The position numbers were made by a program, and so were the translations under genes. A stretch of 64,000 nucleotides of DNA from Thiothrix unzii (GTDB lineage Bacteria > Pseudomonadota > Gammaproteobacteria > Thiotrichales > Thiotrichaceae): assembly GCF_017901175.1 (NCBI RefSeq), contig NZ_CP072793.1:2976001-3040000 (forward strand), in the 5' to 3' direction. The notes under the pieces were generated by a model, which saw nothing but the letters and a program-made list of their open reading frames with translations, was not told the DNA's origin and ran no database searches. Of the stretch, positions 27,727-37,120 are shown piece after piece. How positions within the stretch are numbered: position 1 is the first letter of the stretch; the number at the start of each line of letters is the position of its first letter.

Positions 27727-28734
27727 TTATTTGGACGGATCAAACCCAGTCGCAGCGTAAACCGCGTCGATGGTTTCCTTGCCAATCCGCTCTGCCATTT
27801 CGGCATGGACAGGTGCAAGGGCTTTTTGCATGGCTTTGGTTTCGTCTTCGGTCGGTACGTAGACTTCGGTTTTACCAGAGGCTTTTACCGCTTCCAGTGC
27901 CTTTTCGTTTTCTTCCTTGGCGATTTGGTTGGCGTAGTCGGTGGATTCTTTCAACGCTTCATCCAAGCCTTTGCGCACGTCTTCTGGCAGTTTTTCCCAG
28001 AAATCTTTGTTGGTGATGACCGCATAGCCGAGGTAGCCGTGGTTGGTCACGGTGGCATTTTTCTGCACTTCGTGCATTTTCTGGGTGAACAGGTTGGATG
28101 GTGGGTTTTCAGTACCGTCCACAACGCCGGTTTGCAGGGCTTGGTAAGTTTCGCCGAATGCGATTACTTGTGGGTTAGTGCCGAGGGCTTTCATTTCGGC
28201 TTCCAGCACTTTGGACGACTGGATGCGCATCTTTAAGCCTTTGTAGTCTTCGACGGCTTTCAGTGGTTTGTTCGCGCTCATGATCTTGAAGCCGTTATCC
28301 CAGAACGCCAGTCCTTTCACGCCTTTGGCTTCGAGTTTGGACAACAAAGTTTTGCCAACTTCGCCTTGGGTGACTTTATGCAGGTCGTCGTAGCCACGGA
28401 AAATGTAAGGCAGGTCAAACACTTCCATTTCTTTCACGCCCAGTGGGCCGAACTTTGCCAGTGATGGCGCGAGCATCTGGACTGCACCCATTTGCAGGGC
28501 TTCCATTTCTTCCTTGTCTTTGTAAAGGGTGCTGTTCGGGTAAACTTCAACCTTGACCGCGCCCTTGGTTTTTTCTTCAGCCAGTGTTTTGAACTTGTCA
28601 GCCGCTTTGCCCTTTGGAGTATCCGGTGCAACCACGTGGCTGAACTTGATTACGATGGGGTCAGCAGCATAGGAATACATGCTGAACAAGCCAAGGGCAA
28701 CAGCGGTAGTCAGGGTTAACAGTGTCTTTTTCAT
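27727..28734 (-). CDS. dctP: TRAP transporter periplasmic solute-binding protein (DctP type)
   Basis: 335 residues from the ATG at 28734 (GGAGAGAGAG just upstream); an 18-residue upstream extension is not needed. The signal peptide ends near residue 23 (SYA|ADPIVIKFSHVV). The DctP motifs KGLKMRIQSSKVLEAEMKALG (carboxylate-binding Arg, about 153-173) and VDGTENPPSNL (about 196-206) are present. The KMRIQ Arg and GxxDGxENP block suggest a carboxylate substrate such as a C4-dicarboxylate; the exact ligand cannot be read. Confidence 0.92.
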   Translation of the reverse strand: MKKTLLTLTTAVALGLFSMYSYAADPIVIKFSHVVAPDTPKGKAADKFKTLAEEKTKGAVKVEVYPNSTLYKDKEEMEALQMGAVQMLAPSLAKFGPLGVKEMEVFDLPYIFRGYDDLHKVTQGEVGKTLLSKLEAKGVKGLAFWDNGFKIMSANKPLKAVEDYKGLKMRIQSSKVLEAEMKALGTNPQVIAFGETYQALQTGVVDGTENPPSNLFTQKMHEVQKNATVTNHGYLGYAVITNKDFWEKLPEDVRKGLDEALKESTDYANQIAKEENEKALEAVKASGKTEVYVPTEDETKAMQKALAPVHAEMAERIGKETIDAVYAATGFDPSK

Positions 28735-28889
28735 CTCTCTCTCCAAACGAATTACGGTTAAACACCCCATTTGTATTGGAAGAAACATGCCAACGGCATT
28801 GATTGCTGAAAAATATTTTTATTTTATTTAATAAACAACAGCTTAATATAATTTCATTCGTTGGTTTGCAGGCTTGATAAGCCGATGAG

Positions 28890-28937
28890 CGGCGGATTTC
28901 CGCCGAATACCTAGGGGTAGGCTGGCGGATTTCCGCC
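28890..28937. repeat. Two tandem GGCGGATTTCCGCC hairpins
   Basis: Near-perfect inverted repeats GGCGGA-TT-TCCGCC at 28890-28905 (extended by one CG pair) and 28924-28937, 18 bp apart. They lie between the 3' end of rtcR (28940) and the upstream region of dctP. There is no T-run on either strand, so they look like a REP-type pair or an mRNA 3' stabiliser more than an intrinsic terminator. Confidence 0.6.
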
Positions 28938-28939
28938 GC

Positions 28940-30543
<1,604 letters not shown>

Positions 30544-30547
<4 letters not shown>

Positions 30548-31017
30548 TCCCCAGCAATCACTAACGCTTTGTCGATCAGTTTGGCGCTGAGATGAGCGTC
30601 GGTTTGCTGAATAATTTGCAGATACGGTTTGATGGTAGAGATTAGCTGATTTTCTTTGGCTAACAGCAAGATACCGACGCTGCCGATAATGTGAATGTCG
30701 TTACGCAATGCCGCTTTCCGCGCCCGTAAGTCATCAATGAGCAAGCGGTTAGCATGTTGCTTTTTATACAACGCCATTGCTTGCAGTTCACCATTCCCCA
30801 GCCCTTCAGTGGTAATCACGAAATCATGCAGGTCAATCGTCAACACTTTATCTTGCAAGTAGTGCCGTAGCCTGTCTGCTTGGGGTTTGCCTTGAACAGT
30901 TGCTTCCTGAAACACGGCGGGAGGTACACGAACCTCTGCAAATAAAGTGTCCAGCCAGCTCAAGCCGTCACAAGCGGCTATGGCAACCAGTGGTGAGGTA
31001 TCGGCAATAACTAGCAT
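30544..31017 (-). CDS. PIN-like toxin, DUF3368 family
   Basis: 157 residues. It starts with the PIN-type strand and first acidic residue LVIADTSPLVAIA, has a mid-protein acidic GLGNGELQAMALYKKQ (about 92-107) and ends with LLIDDLRARKAALRNDIHIIGSVGILL, the DUF3368 pattern. Such proteins are presumed Mg-dependent RNases and pair with UPF0175 antitoxins. Here the antitoxin stop and toxin start share one base (TGATG) and the toxin stop overlaps the rtcR start. The RNA target is unknown. Confidence 0.85.
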
Positions 31018-31271
31018 CAGCAGGCTAACCGAAAATCAGCTAATTCGGCTTCCAAGTCTTCGGGTGTGTAGTTGATGGTCGGAATGTCGTGTTTTTTGCA
31101 CTCTGCCATAAAAGTGTAGCGGTCAACGCCTGCCAGTTCGGTTGCCGCACCAGCTGACAGTTTTCCGGCTTGGAATAGCGCAAGGGCGGCGTATAGCTTG
31201 AGGGTGCTAACGATTTCCGGCTTGGTTTTATCCAGACCGAAGTATTCGGGGATGTCCATTGTGATTTGCAT
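31017..31271 (-). CDS. UPF0175 family antitoxin
   Basis: 84 residues, begins MQITMDIPEYFGL and has the helix-turn-helix-like LAGVDRYTFMAECKKHDIPTINYTPEDLEAELADF (about 46-80) typical of UPF0175. It is the probable DNA-binding antitoxin of the following PIN-like protein, sharing one base with its start. A second UPF0175 gene with a similar C-terminal half lies at 34213-34461. Confidence 0.85.
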   Translation of the reverse strand: MQITMDIPEYFGLDKTKPEIVSTLKLYAALALFQAGKLSAGAATELAGVDRYTFMAECKKHDIPTINYTPEDLEAELADFRLAC

Positions 31272-31491
31272 ATTAGGTATTCCGCATGGAAAGGTGCTGT
31301 TTCCATTCTATAGAGACTGGGGTTGTCCGGCAAAAGGTTTGTATGTGCGGTTTCAAGCGGTTGCTAACAGTGAGTCCAGCATCTTAATGCGAAAAGTGTA
31401 TTAACGTGAATGATTTGTGAGGTGGTCAGTCGGTAGTAGCTGCGCCCCTGTAGTAGAATGCGTGCTTCCTGTCATTTCCGGTTTAAGTGTA

Positions 31492-32376
31492 ATGAAACCC
31501 AGCAGCATAGACCTGATTTTACCGATGCTTCAGCAACACCTTGGGCAAGGCATTGCAATTACCCATGTCGATGTTGCCAGTGGTGGCTGTATTAACCAGA
31601 CCAGCACAGTAACGCTTGCCGATGGTCGACGCTATTTCCTCAAGGTGAATCAAGCAGGATTGCTGGAAATGTTTGCAGCAGAGGCGGACGGATTGAACGC
31701 CATTCGCGCCAGTACCAGTCTGCGCACACCTGAGCCATTGGGTTATGGGGTGCAAGGGCAGCAAGCGTATCTGTTGCTGGAATACTTGCCGCTGCAAGCG
31801 CACGGTGATCAGCAACAAGCGGGGGCGCAACTCGCTGCCATGCACCGTCATACTGCCGCGCAACACGGTTGGTTTCGCAGCAATACCATCGGCGCAAGCC
31901 CACAGCGCAATACCCAAACGCATGATTGGGTGCAGTTCTGGCAACAGGAACGGCTGGGTTTCCAGCTTGAACGGGCGCGGCGTAATGGCTATCCGCCGCG
32001 TTCTTATGAGCAAGGGTTGCGCTTGAAAGAGAGCATCGGTGCATTGTTTGCGGATTATCAGCCGGAGGCATCGCTGTTGCACGGCGATTTGTGGGGTGGG
32101 AATTTGGCGTATTTGCCGGATGGCAGCCCGGTGATTTACGACCCTGCGGTGTATTACGGTGATCGTGAAACCGACCTTGCGATGACCGAGCTGTTTGGTG
32201 GGTTTGGGGCGGATTTTTACGCGGCGTATAACGAAGCGTGGGCGTTGGATTCGGGCTATGCGGTGCGCAAAACGTTGTATAACTTGTACCACATTCTCAA
32301 CCACTTCAACTTGTTTGGTAGTGGGTATGGGGAGCAGGCGGCGCGGATGACGGAGAAACTGTTGGCGGAAATCTAA
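31492..32376 (+). CDS. Fructosamine kinase family protein
   Basis: 294 residues from the ATG at 31492; the longer frame from 31417 lacks family similarity. The family phosphorylates ketosamines on glycated proteins so that they decompose (protein deglycation). Motifs: GGCINQTSTVTLADGRRYFLKVN (ATP loop and Lys, about 27-49), HGDLWGGNLAY (catalytic Asp, about 194-204) and DPAVYYGDRETDLAM (metal site, about 213-227). It lies divergent from the UPF0175 gene and upstream of rtcB, but rtcB has its own sigma-54 promoter, so joint function is not implied. Confidence 0.9.
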   Translation: MKPSSIDLILPMLQQHLGQGIAITHVDVASGGCINQTSTVTLADGRRYFLKVNQAGLLEMFAAEADGLNAIRASTSLRTPEPLGYGVQGQQAYLLLEYLPLQAHGDQQQAGAQLAAMHRHTAAQHGWFRSNTIGASPQRNTQTHDWVQFWQQERLGFQLERARRNGYPPRSYEQGLRLKESIGALFADYQPEASLLHGDLWGGNLAYLPDGSPVIYDPAVYYGDRETDLAMTELFGGFGADFYAAYNEAWALDSGYAVRKTLYNLYHILNHFNLFGSGYGEQAARMTEKLLAEI

Positions 32377-32388
32377 AACGATAGGTTT

Positions 32389-32408
32389 CTATCTATAAAA
32401 ATAGAAAT
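32389..32408. promoter_or_regulatory. Candidate RtcR upstream activating site for rtcB
   Basis: CTATCTATAAAAATAGAAAT, part of a 22-bp dyad TTTCTAT-N8-ATAGAAA (32386-32407). The same element, 19 of 20 bases, is found in reverse orientation at 46221-46240 before the other sigma-54 promoter. Its centre is about 82 bp upstream of the -24 box, a normal enhancer distance. Confidence 0.65.
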
Positions 32409-32434
32409 ATGCCAACCGCATAAAAGCGAAACAT

Positions 32435-32454
32435 GAAAAACAGTATTGTTTTTC
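32435..32454. promoter_or_regulatory. GAAAAACA-N4-TGTTTTTC dyad between UAS and rtcB promoter
   Basis: A perfect 8-bp inverted repeat with a 4-bp centre. A half copy (GAAAAACAG, 46313-46321) precedes the second sigma-54 promoter. It may be an extra regulator site or a bending site; its function is unknown. Confidence 0.35.
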
Positions 32455-32479
32455 AATCTTCTAGACACCGTTTTGCCAT

Positions 32480-32494
32480 TGGCACACCCCTTGC
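32480..32494 (+). promoter_or_regulatory. Sigma-54 promoter of rtcB
   Basis: TGGCAC (32480-32485), 5 bp, TTGC (32491-32494): a full match to the -24/-12 consensus. It lies 40 nt before the rtcB start codon and differs from the promoter at 46328 at only two positions of 18. Confidence 0.92.
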
Positions 32495-32534
32495 AATAAC
32501 TTCAGCGTAACTAACGACAAGCAAGGAACACACC

Positions 32535-33767
32535 ATGAGCACTACCGCCACTCCCTACGAAGTCCTCCACGAAGCAGGCCACGCGCCCGTTAAAGCGTGG
32601 ACAAAAGGCGTGCCTTTCGACGACAACTCTAAAAAGCAATTGCTGAACATTGCGCAGATGCCGTTTATTCACCAGTGGGTGGCGGCGATGCCGGATGTGC
32701 ATTTGGGGAAAGGTGCAACGATTGGCAGCGTGATTCCGACCGTGGGGGCGATTATTCCGGCAGCGGTGGGCGTGGATTTGGGTTGCGGGATGATGGCGGC
32801 GAAAACCACCTTGACCGCAGCCGATTTGCCCGATTCCTTGGAGGCGATGCGTAGCAAGATCGAAAAAGTTGTTCCGCATGGGCGCGTGGCGACTCGCGGT
32901 AAACGCGATACTGGAAGCTGGGGTGAGCCGCCGGACGATGTGCTGGAAAAATGGTTGGCGTTGAGTGCGGGTTTCCAGCGTTTGTGCGAGAAGCATCCGT
33001 TCCTGAAAAACACCAATAACTTGAAGCATTTGGGGACGCTGGGTACGGGCAACCATTTCATCGAGGTGTGTTTGGATGAAACGCAAACCGTGTGGGTGAT
33101 GTTGCACAGCGGGTCACGCGGGGTGGGGAATGCCATCGGTACACACTTTATCGAGCAGGCGAAAAAGGACATGGAACGCTATTTCATTCACCTGCCGGAT
33201 AAGGATTTGGCGTACATCCCCGAAGGTAGCCCGCATTTCCGTAACTACGTGGAGGCGGTAGCGTGGGCACAGGATTTCGCGCAAGCCAACCGCGAGCTGA
33301 TGATGGCGCGTACTTTGCAAGCGATCCGCGAGGTGTTGCCGATCCCGTTCACGGCGGACGTAGAGGCGGTGAATTGCCACCACAACTACATCAGCCGCGA
33401 ACACCATTACGGCAAGGATGTGTGGGTGACGCGCAAAGGCGCGGTGAGTGCGCAACAAGGTCAGCTTGGGATTATTCCGGGCAGCATGGGGGCGAAATCG
33501 TTCATCGTGCGCGGGCTGGGTAATGCCGAAAGCTTTTGCAGTTGCAGCCACGGCGCGGGGCGCGTGATGTCGCGTACTGAGGCGAAACGCCGCGTGTCGT
33601 TGGAGGAGCATAAACGCGCTGTTGCGGGGGTGGAATGCCGCGTGGATGAGGCAGTGATTGACGAAACGCCGTCGGCTTACAAGCCGATTGATAAGGTGAT
33701 GGCGGCGCAAAGCGATTTGGTGGAAGTGTTGCATACGCTGAAGCAGGTGGTTTGTGTGAAGGGGTGA
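32535..33767 (+). CDS. rtcB: tRNA-splicing/RNA-repair ligase RtcB
   Basis: 410 residues. Joins 2',3'-cyclic phosphate (or 3'-phosphate) and 5'-OH RNA ends using GTP and Mn. Motifs: DVHLGKGATIGS (54-65), VDLGCGM (Mn-binding Asp81 and Cys84), GTLGTGNHFIEV (about 172-183), LHSGSRGVG (about 194), and CSCSHGAGRVMSR with the GMP-accepting His339. This is the shorter bacterial RtcB class. No rtcA follows; the next gene is convergent. Control by sigma-54 and RtcR is indicated by the promoter and the neighbouring rtcR. Confidence 0.96.
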   Translation: MSTTATPYEVLHEAGHAPVKAWTKGVPFDDNSKKQLLNIAQMPFIHQWVAAMPDVHLGKGATIGSVIPTVGAIIPAAVGVDLGCGMMAAKTTLTAADLPDSLEAMRSKIEKVVPHGRVATRGKRDTGSWGEPPDDVLEKWLALSAGFQRLCEKHPFLKNTNNLKHLGTLGTGNHFIEVCLDETQTVWVMLHSGSRGVGNAIGTHFIEQAKKDMERYFIHLPDKDLAYIPEGSPHFRNYVEAVAWAQDFAQANRELMMARTLQAIREVLPIPFTADVEAVNCHHNYISREHHYGKDVWVTRKGAVSAQQGQLGIIPGSMGAKSFIVRGLGNAESFCSCSHGAGRVMSRTEAKRRVSLEEHKRAVAGVECRVDEAVIDETPSAYKPIDKVMAAQSDLVEVLHTLKQVVCVKG

Positions 33768-33781
33768 TGCCCTTTCATACT

Positions 33782-34186
33782 TCAGTTGTCCGATTCGCAC
33801 GGATACAGCGAGATATACACATCCACCCCCAAAGCAGTCAGACGGGTCAGGGTTGCATTGGTCAGCCTATTTCTGACCCATAACCCGCCGCATTGATAGC
33901 CGATGTCCAATGTTTTGGTCATGCAAGCGTCCCAAATAGCACCGGCTGGAGCATCCAGTGCTTCGATCGCATCAAGCATGGCTATGATGGTCAGTTCAGG
34001 CTGACGCAGGTGCAATGCCTCGTCAGCCGGTTCATTGACTTCCAACGTTGCAAACCATTTGCCGTCATCACGAACACCCGCGTGCAATGAATACAAACCG
34101 CTAGATTCCAACGCTTGAACCAGAAGTGTCAAATCTTGCTCTGCAATCAGGTCAAGGTCAGTGTTGAGATAGGGTAGTGTTTTCAT
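33782..34186 (-). CDS. Hypothetical protein next to orphan UPF0175 gene
   Basis: 134 residues, not recognised. It begins MKTLPYLNTDLDLIAEQDL, has a central GKWFATLEVNEPADEALHLRQPE and two Cys near 88 and 98 (DACMTK, GYQCGGLW). It is predicted soluble, alpha/beta. It follows a UPF0175 gene by 27 nt in the position where a PIN-like toxin would be expected, but no PIN acidic pattern is seen. It may be an immunity-type or unrelated cytosolic protein. Confidence 0.55.
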   Translation of the reverse strand: MKTLPYLNTDLDLIAEQDLTLLVQALESSGLYSLHAGVRDDGKWFATLEVNEPADEALHLRQPELTIIAMLDAIEALDAPAGAIWDACMTKTLDIGYQCGGLWVRNRLTNATLTRLTALGVDVYISLYPCESDN

Positions 34187-34212
34187 GATTTTATCGCGTT
34201 ACTCAACAATCA

Positions 34213-34461
34213 TCACAAACCACGCAAATATTCCAACTCCGCTTCGAGTTCGCCAGGGTCGTAGTTAACCACCGGAATATCGCGTTTAGCGCATTCTTCG
34301 TAAAAGCGGTAGCGGTCTACGCCTGCAAACTCACAGGCGCGTCCAGAAGATATTTTCCCTGCATGAAACAGTGCAATACCTGCTTCCAGCTTGATTTGTT
34401 TTTCCAGTTCGGGAAGTGTGTCACGCCCGAAATCTTCGGGTATCTCCAGTGTGATTTGCAT
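34213..34461 (-). CDS. UPF0175 family protein (antitoxin-like), second copy
   Basis: 82 residues from the ATG at 34461 (MQITLEIPEDFG); three extra codons upstream (34470) are possible. It has the FAGVDRYRFYEECAKRDIPVVNYDPGELEAELEYL block shared with the copy at 31017-31271. No DUF3368 toxin gene follows, so it is either an orphan antitoxin or paired with the hypothetical protein downstream. Confidence 0.75.
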   Translation of the reverse strand: MQITLEIPEDFGRDTLPELEKQIKLEAGIALFHAGKISSGRACEFAGVDRYRFYEECAKRDIPVVNYDPGELEAELEYLRGL

Positions 34462-34598
34462 ATCCAACACCTCGGTTAATCTTCGTGTGATTCATCATAA
34501 TCGTTGCGCTATGCGTTCAGCAATGAATTACATCACGCCTATTCGATGGGTTCGAGTGGTAATCAGTATTCAATGAAATGATTGTAAAATACAGTCAA

Positions 34599-34619
34599 AT
34601 GTATAACATATGAATACAT
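34599..34619. promoter_or_regulatory. Candidate RelB operator
   Basis: ATGTAT-N9-ATACAT inverted repeat, 26 bp upstream of the relB start codon. Ribbon-helix-helix antitoxins autoregulate by binding such dyads near the promoter. Confidence 0.45.
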
Positions 34620-34644
34620 TCATGCGTTATTGGGAGACTTCACC

Positions 34645-34911
34645 ATGAGCCGAACCGCTGTCATTACTACCCGCATCGACCCCATGCTAAAAGCCAATGC
34701 TGAACAGGTATTGGCGCAACTGGGCATGACTACCGCACAAGCCATTACCATGTTCCTGAAGCAGATTGAGTTAAACCGTGGTTTGCCATTCACACCTCGT
34801 TTGCCACCACAAGCTACGCACGTTTACAAACCGTTCAAGGCGGAAACCTTCAGCTTGGGCAGCGATGTGATGCCTGATCGGGATGAGATGTATACAGAAC
34901 GGGGTTTGTAA
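34645..34911 (+). CDS. RelB/DinJ family antitoxin
   Basis: 88 residues from the ATG at 34645, behind GGGAGA. The N-terminal ribbon-helix-helix (AVITTRIDPMLKANAEQVLAQLGMTTAQAITMFLKQI) followed by GLPFTPRLP is typical of RelB/DinJ. The C-terminal tail would neutralise the toxin. Its partner, 5 nt downstream, is a PIN-domain protein rather than the usual RelE/YafQ fold, making a hybrid module. Confidence 0.88.
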   Translation: MSRTAVITTRIDPMLKANAEQVLAQLGMTTAQAITMFLKQIELNRGLPFTPRLPPQATHVYKPFKAETFSLGSDVMPDRDEMYTERGL

Positions 34912-34916
34912 ACCAT

Positions 34917-35363
34917 ATGTTCGCACTGGATACCAACCTGCTGGTGTACGCACACAATGTTGACGCACCCTTTCACAAAGCTGCGAAAGCCTTTGTCGAA
35001 AAAGTCCTGAATGAGCGTGATAGCGCGGGCAATCTCACTATCTGCATTCCTGCACAAGTTTTGGTCGAGTTTTTGAACGTGATTACTTGGGCAAAACTGG
35101 AATCGCCATTGCCTCTACCTGTTGCCTTGCGGGTGGTGCAGCAATACATGGATACGGGCGTGACGATCGCGCATCCGTTGCCCAGTCAGTTGGATACCTT
35201 GCTGGAACTGCTGGCAACGGTGAAAACCCGCAAAAAGATTTTTGATGTCGCGCTGGCGGCAACACTGAGAGACAACGATGTCGTTGGGTTGTACACGCTG
35301 AATACCAAAGACTTTATCGAGTTCACCTTTCTGAATGTCGTGAATCCATTAGCGAATGTTTAG
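34917..35363 (+). CDS. PIN-domain toxin (VapC-like)
   Basis: 148 residues with PIN acidic residues at FALDTNLLVYAHN (Asp4), ICIPAQVLVEFLNVI (Glu near 52), and KIFDVALAATLRDNDVVGLYTLNTKDF (Asp near 110 and 119/128), the four-acid pattern of Mg-dependent RNases. VapC toxins often cleave tRNA or rRNA; the target here is unknown. It is co-transcribed with the RelB-like antitoxin gene, 5 nt upstream. Confidence 0.85.
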   Translation: MFALDTNLLVYAHNVDAPFHKAAKAFVEKVLNERDSAGNLTICIPAQVLVEFLNVITWAKLESPLPLPVALRVVQQYMDTGVTIAHPLPSQLDTLLELLATVKTRKKIFDVALAATLRDNDVVGLYTLNTKDFIEFTFLNVVNPLANV

Positions 35364-35381
35364 CATGACCTACCAAGAATT

Positions 35382-36692
35382 CTACTGAATCTCCACATCC
35401 TGCATCATGCCCGCATGTTCTAGCAAGCGGCTTGTCTGTTGCTGGATGCTATCCCGCAAGTTTGCTGCAAACTGCTGTTCTGCTGGAGTTTTCAATACAC
35501 ACGCTGCCCACACGCGGGGCAATTGTTCCACAACCTGCTTGCACATGGCGGTCAGTGTTGCCTGCACCAATGAGCGCAACAGACCACAACTTGCGGCAAA
35601 ATCTGCCAATTGAAAGGCGGAGATACGAGTATCGAAATCATCCCCCAACGCCATCGCCAGTTCCTGCTGGTATTCGGGATACACCGCGATATTGACCAGA
35701 TCGTAGCAAGGCGCGGGTTCGATACCGTTTTTGCCGACGAAAAAGCTGATGTTTTTGCCGTGCGCATCCCAATTGCTGATGATGAGATTGAACAGCACCC
35801 AGTCCAGCACGTATTTGCGGGCAAGTGCAGGCGAACGGCAATGGGCGCAGAAGGCGAATAAACGCGGCAAACTTGCGCCGTCACGGATAGCCGCCACATC
35901 GGGGCTGTTACCAAAATTGCGCTCGTATTTGTATTCGGGCGGCAAATCGAGTGCTTGGCAACCATCAATCAGATGGCGACGCAATACCATATCGCCCTGG
36001 CGTTTGCGGTCGAAGCGCGTCACCAGCAACGCACGATGCTGCCCGAAACGCCGCAATTCCACCGCTGCGACGGGCAAACCGATGGATTGAGCAAGCTGCA
36101 TCAACAGGTATTCATTCAGCACCACATGGTTCTGGTTGGCTGGCTCGAATTTGAGGATATGGGTGGAACACAAACTGCCTTCACCAAATGCCAGCCCGCC
36201 TTGTGCATCCGCCAACACATTGATTTTATGTTGAACCCCAGCCACCGACAAGCGCGGGCGACCATCCCACACAATCAGGTTACGGGCGGGTTGATTGTCG
36301 AGACGCTCGAGCAATTCATCAAGCAAGATCGGGCGCAAGTGGGCGGGCTGGATGGGTTCAAGCGTTTCAGGCAAAAACTGCAATGCACCCGGCGTATCTG
36401 CCCCCAAAGCACGGATAATCCCAAAGGTATTGGCGCGGCTGATTTGGTAGTTTTCCAGCAGGATGTCGAAACCCTGACCTTCGGGCAGCAAGTTACGCAG
36501 GAAACGTTGCACCACTTGATGATTCGCTGTGTTTGTCAGCGGCAAATGCGGCGAAATGGCAAAACCACTGGCCTGCCATGCCGGTGTGTATTCCAGCGTC
36601 AATTGCCCTTGCGCATCTGCCAGCAGGAAACCAATGGGCTGCTCCCCCAAGCAAACCCGCAGACGATGTTCATACCCAGTCATCGTCGCCAC
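35382..36692 (-). CDS. hipA: HipA-type serine/threonine kinase toxin
   Basis: 436 residues. In E. coli HipA phosphorylates glutamyl-tRNA synthetase and causes persistence. The N-terminal HipA N1 subdomain (RVCLGEQPIGFLLAD to NLLPEGQGFDILLENYQIS, about 10-85), kinase catalytic residues NWDAHGKNISFF (about 309-320) and the metal-binding YDLVN (about 333-337) are all present. It overlaps hipB by 23 nt. The length matches the family (about 440). Confidence 0.9.
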   Translation of the reverse strand: MATMTGYEHRLRVCLGEQPIGFLLADAQGQLTLEYTPAWQASGFAISPHLPLTNTANHQVVQRFLRNLLPEGQGFDILLENYQISRANTFGIIRALGADTPGALQFLPETLEPIQPAHLRPILLDELLERLDNQPARNLIVWDGRPRLSVAGVQHKINVLADAQGGLAFGEGSLCSTHILKFEPANQNHVVLNEYLLMQLAQSIGLPVAAVELRRFGQHRALLVTRFDRKRQGDMVLRRHLIDGCQALDLPPEYKYERNFGNSPDVAAIRDGASLPRLFAFCAHCRSPALARKYVLDWVLFNLIISNWDAHGKNISFFVGKNGIEPAPCYDLVNIAVYPEYQQELAMALGDDFDTRISAFQLADFAASCGLLRSLVQATLTAMCKQVVEQLPRVWAACVLKTPAEQQFAANLRDSIQQQTSRLLEHAGMMQDVEIQ

Positions 36693-36945
36693 CTTCTGTC
36701 CACGGCTCCACTTTCAGCCCAATACCAAGACCGTTGAGCACTTGCAGCAGCGTGCTAAGTTGCACGCCGGAATGCCCGCGTTCCAGCTTGCTCAAAGTAT
36801 CCTTGGCAACACCAAGCAATGCGGCGGCATCGTCAATCCGTAAACCGGATTGGGTGCGCTTGGCGCGAATGAATTGCCCCAGTAATTCGGGGGTGAGTGC
36901 GCCGGATTGTTGTGGGGTGGGAAGTGGGATCAGGGGTCTTGCCAT
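36670..36945 (-). CDS. hipB: HipB-type XRE-family antitoxin/repressor
   Basis: 91 residues with a helix-turn-helix of the XRE class: IRAKRTQSGLRIDDAAALLGVAKDTLSKLERGHSGVQLSTLLQVLNGLG (about 27-75). It would bind HipA and repress the operon. Its start lies 16 nt from the first of two operator-like dyads (see 36961 and 37011), and it overlaps hipA by 23 nt. Confidence 0.9.
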   Translation of the reverse strand: MARPLIPLPTPQQSGALTPELLGQFIRAKRTQSGLRIDDAAALLGVAKDTLSKLERGHSGVQLSTLLQVLNGLGIGLKVEPWTEGGDDDWV

Positions 36946-36960
36946 ACTGGATTACCATTG

Positions 36961-36978
36961 TTCCTGCTATTCAAGGAA
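36961..36978. promoter_or_regulatory. HipB operator O1 (TTCCT-N8-AGGAA)
   Basis: An 18-bp dyad resembling the E. coli HipB operator TATCC-N8-GGATA. It abuts the predicted hipBA -10 box (36978-36983 on the minus strand). It is the inverse copy of O2 within a perfect 27-bp inverted repeat (36957-36983 and 37006-37032). Confidence 0.7.
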
Positions 36979-37005
36979 TAATAGCGTATTAGCAATGGAA
37001 TGCAA
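36978..37005 (-). promoter_or_regulatory. hipBA promoter between the two operators
   Basis: On the minus strand TTGCAT (37005-37000) and TATTAT (36983-36978) are separated by 16 bp, a good sigma-70 match. The -35 lies against O2 and the -10 against O1, so HipB bound at either site would block RNA polymerase. Confidence 0.6.
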
Positions 37006-37010
37006 TATTA

Positions 37011-37028
37011 TTCCTTGAATAGCAGGAA
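37011..37028. promoter_or_regulatory. HipB operator O2 (TTCCT-N8-AGGAA)
   Basis: Second 18-bp dyad, 50 bp centre-to-centre from O1 and identical to it on the opposite strand. It also lies about 93 bp upstream of the divergent GAF regulator gene, which could share the control. Confidence 0.65.
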
Positions 37029-37120
37029 CAATTACCGCAAGCCCACACGCCAAAACAGATGCTATGCGCCAAGGCTCATCAATGCTATAACAATAGCAAT
37101 CTGAACGCTGGAGGAGGCGT

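Noticed and set aside
28778-28793. Sigma-54-like sequence upstream of dctP (minus strand TTGGCAT...TTCC)
   Set aside because: The essential GC at -12 is missing; too weak to report as a promoter.
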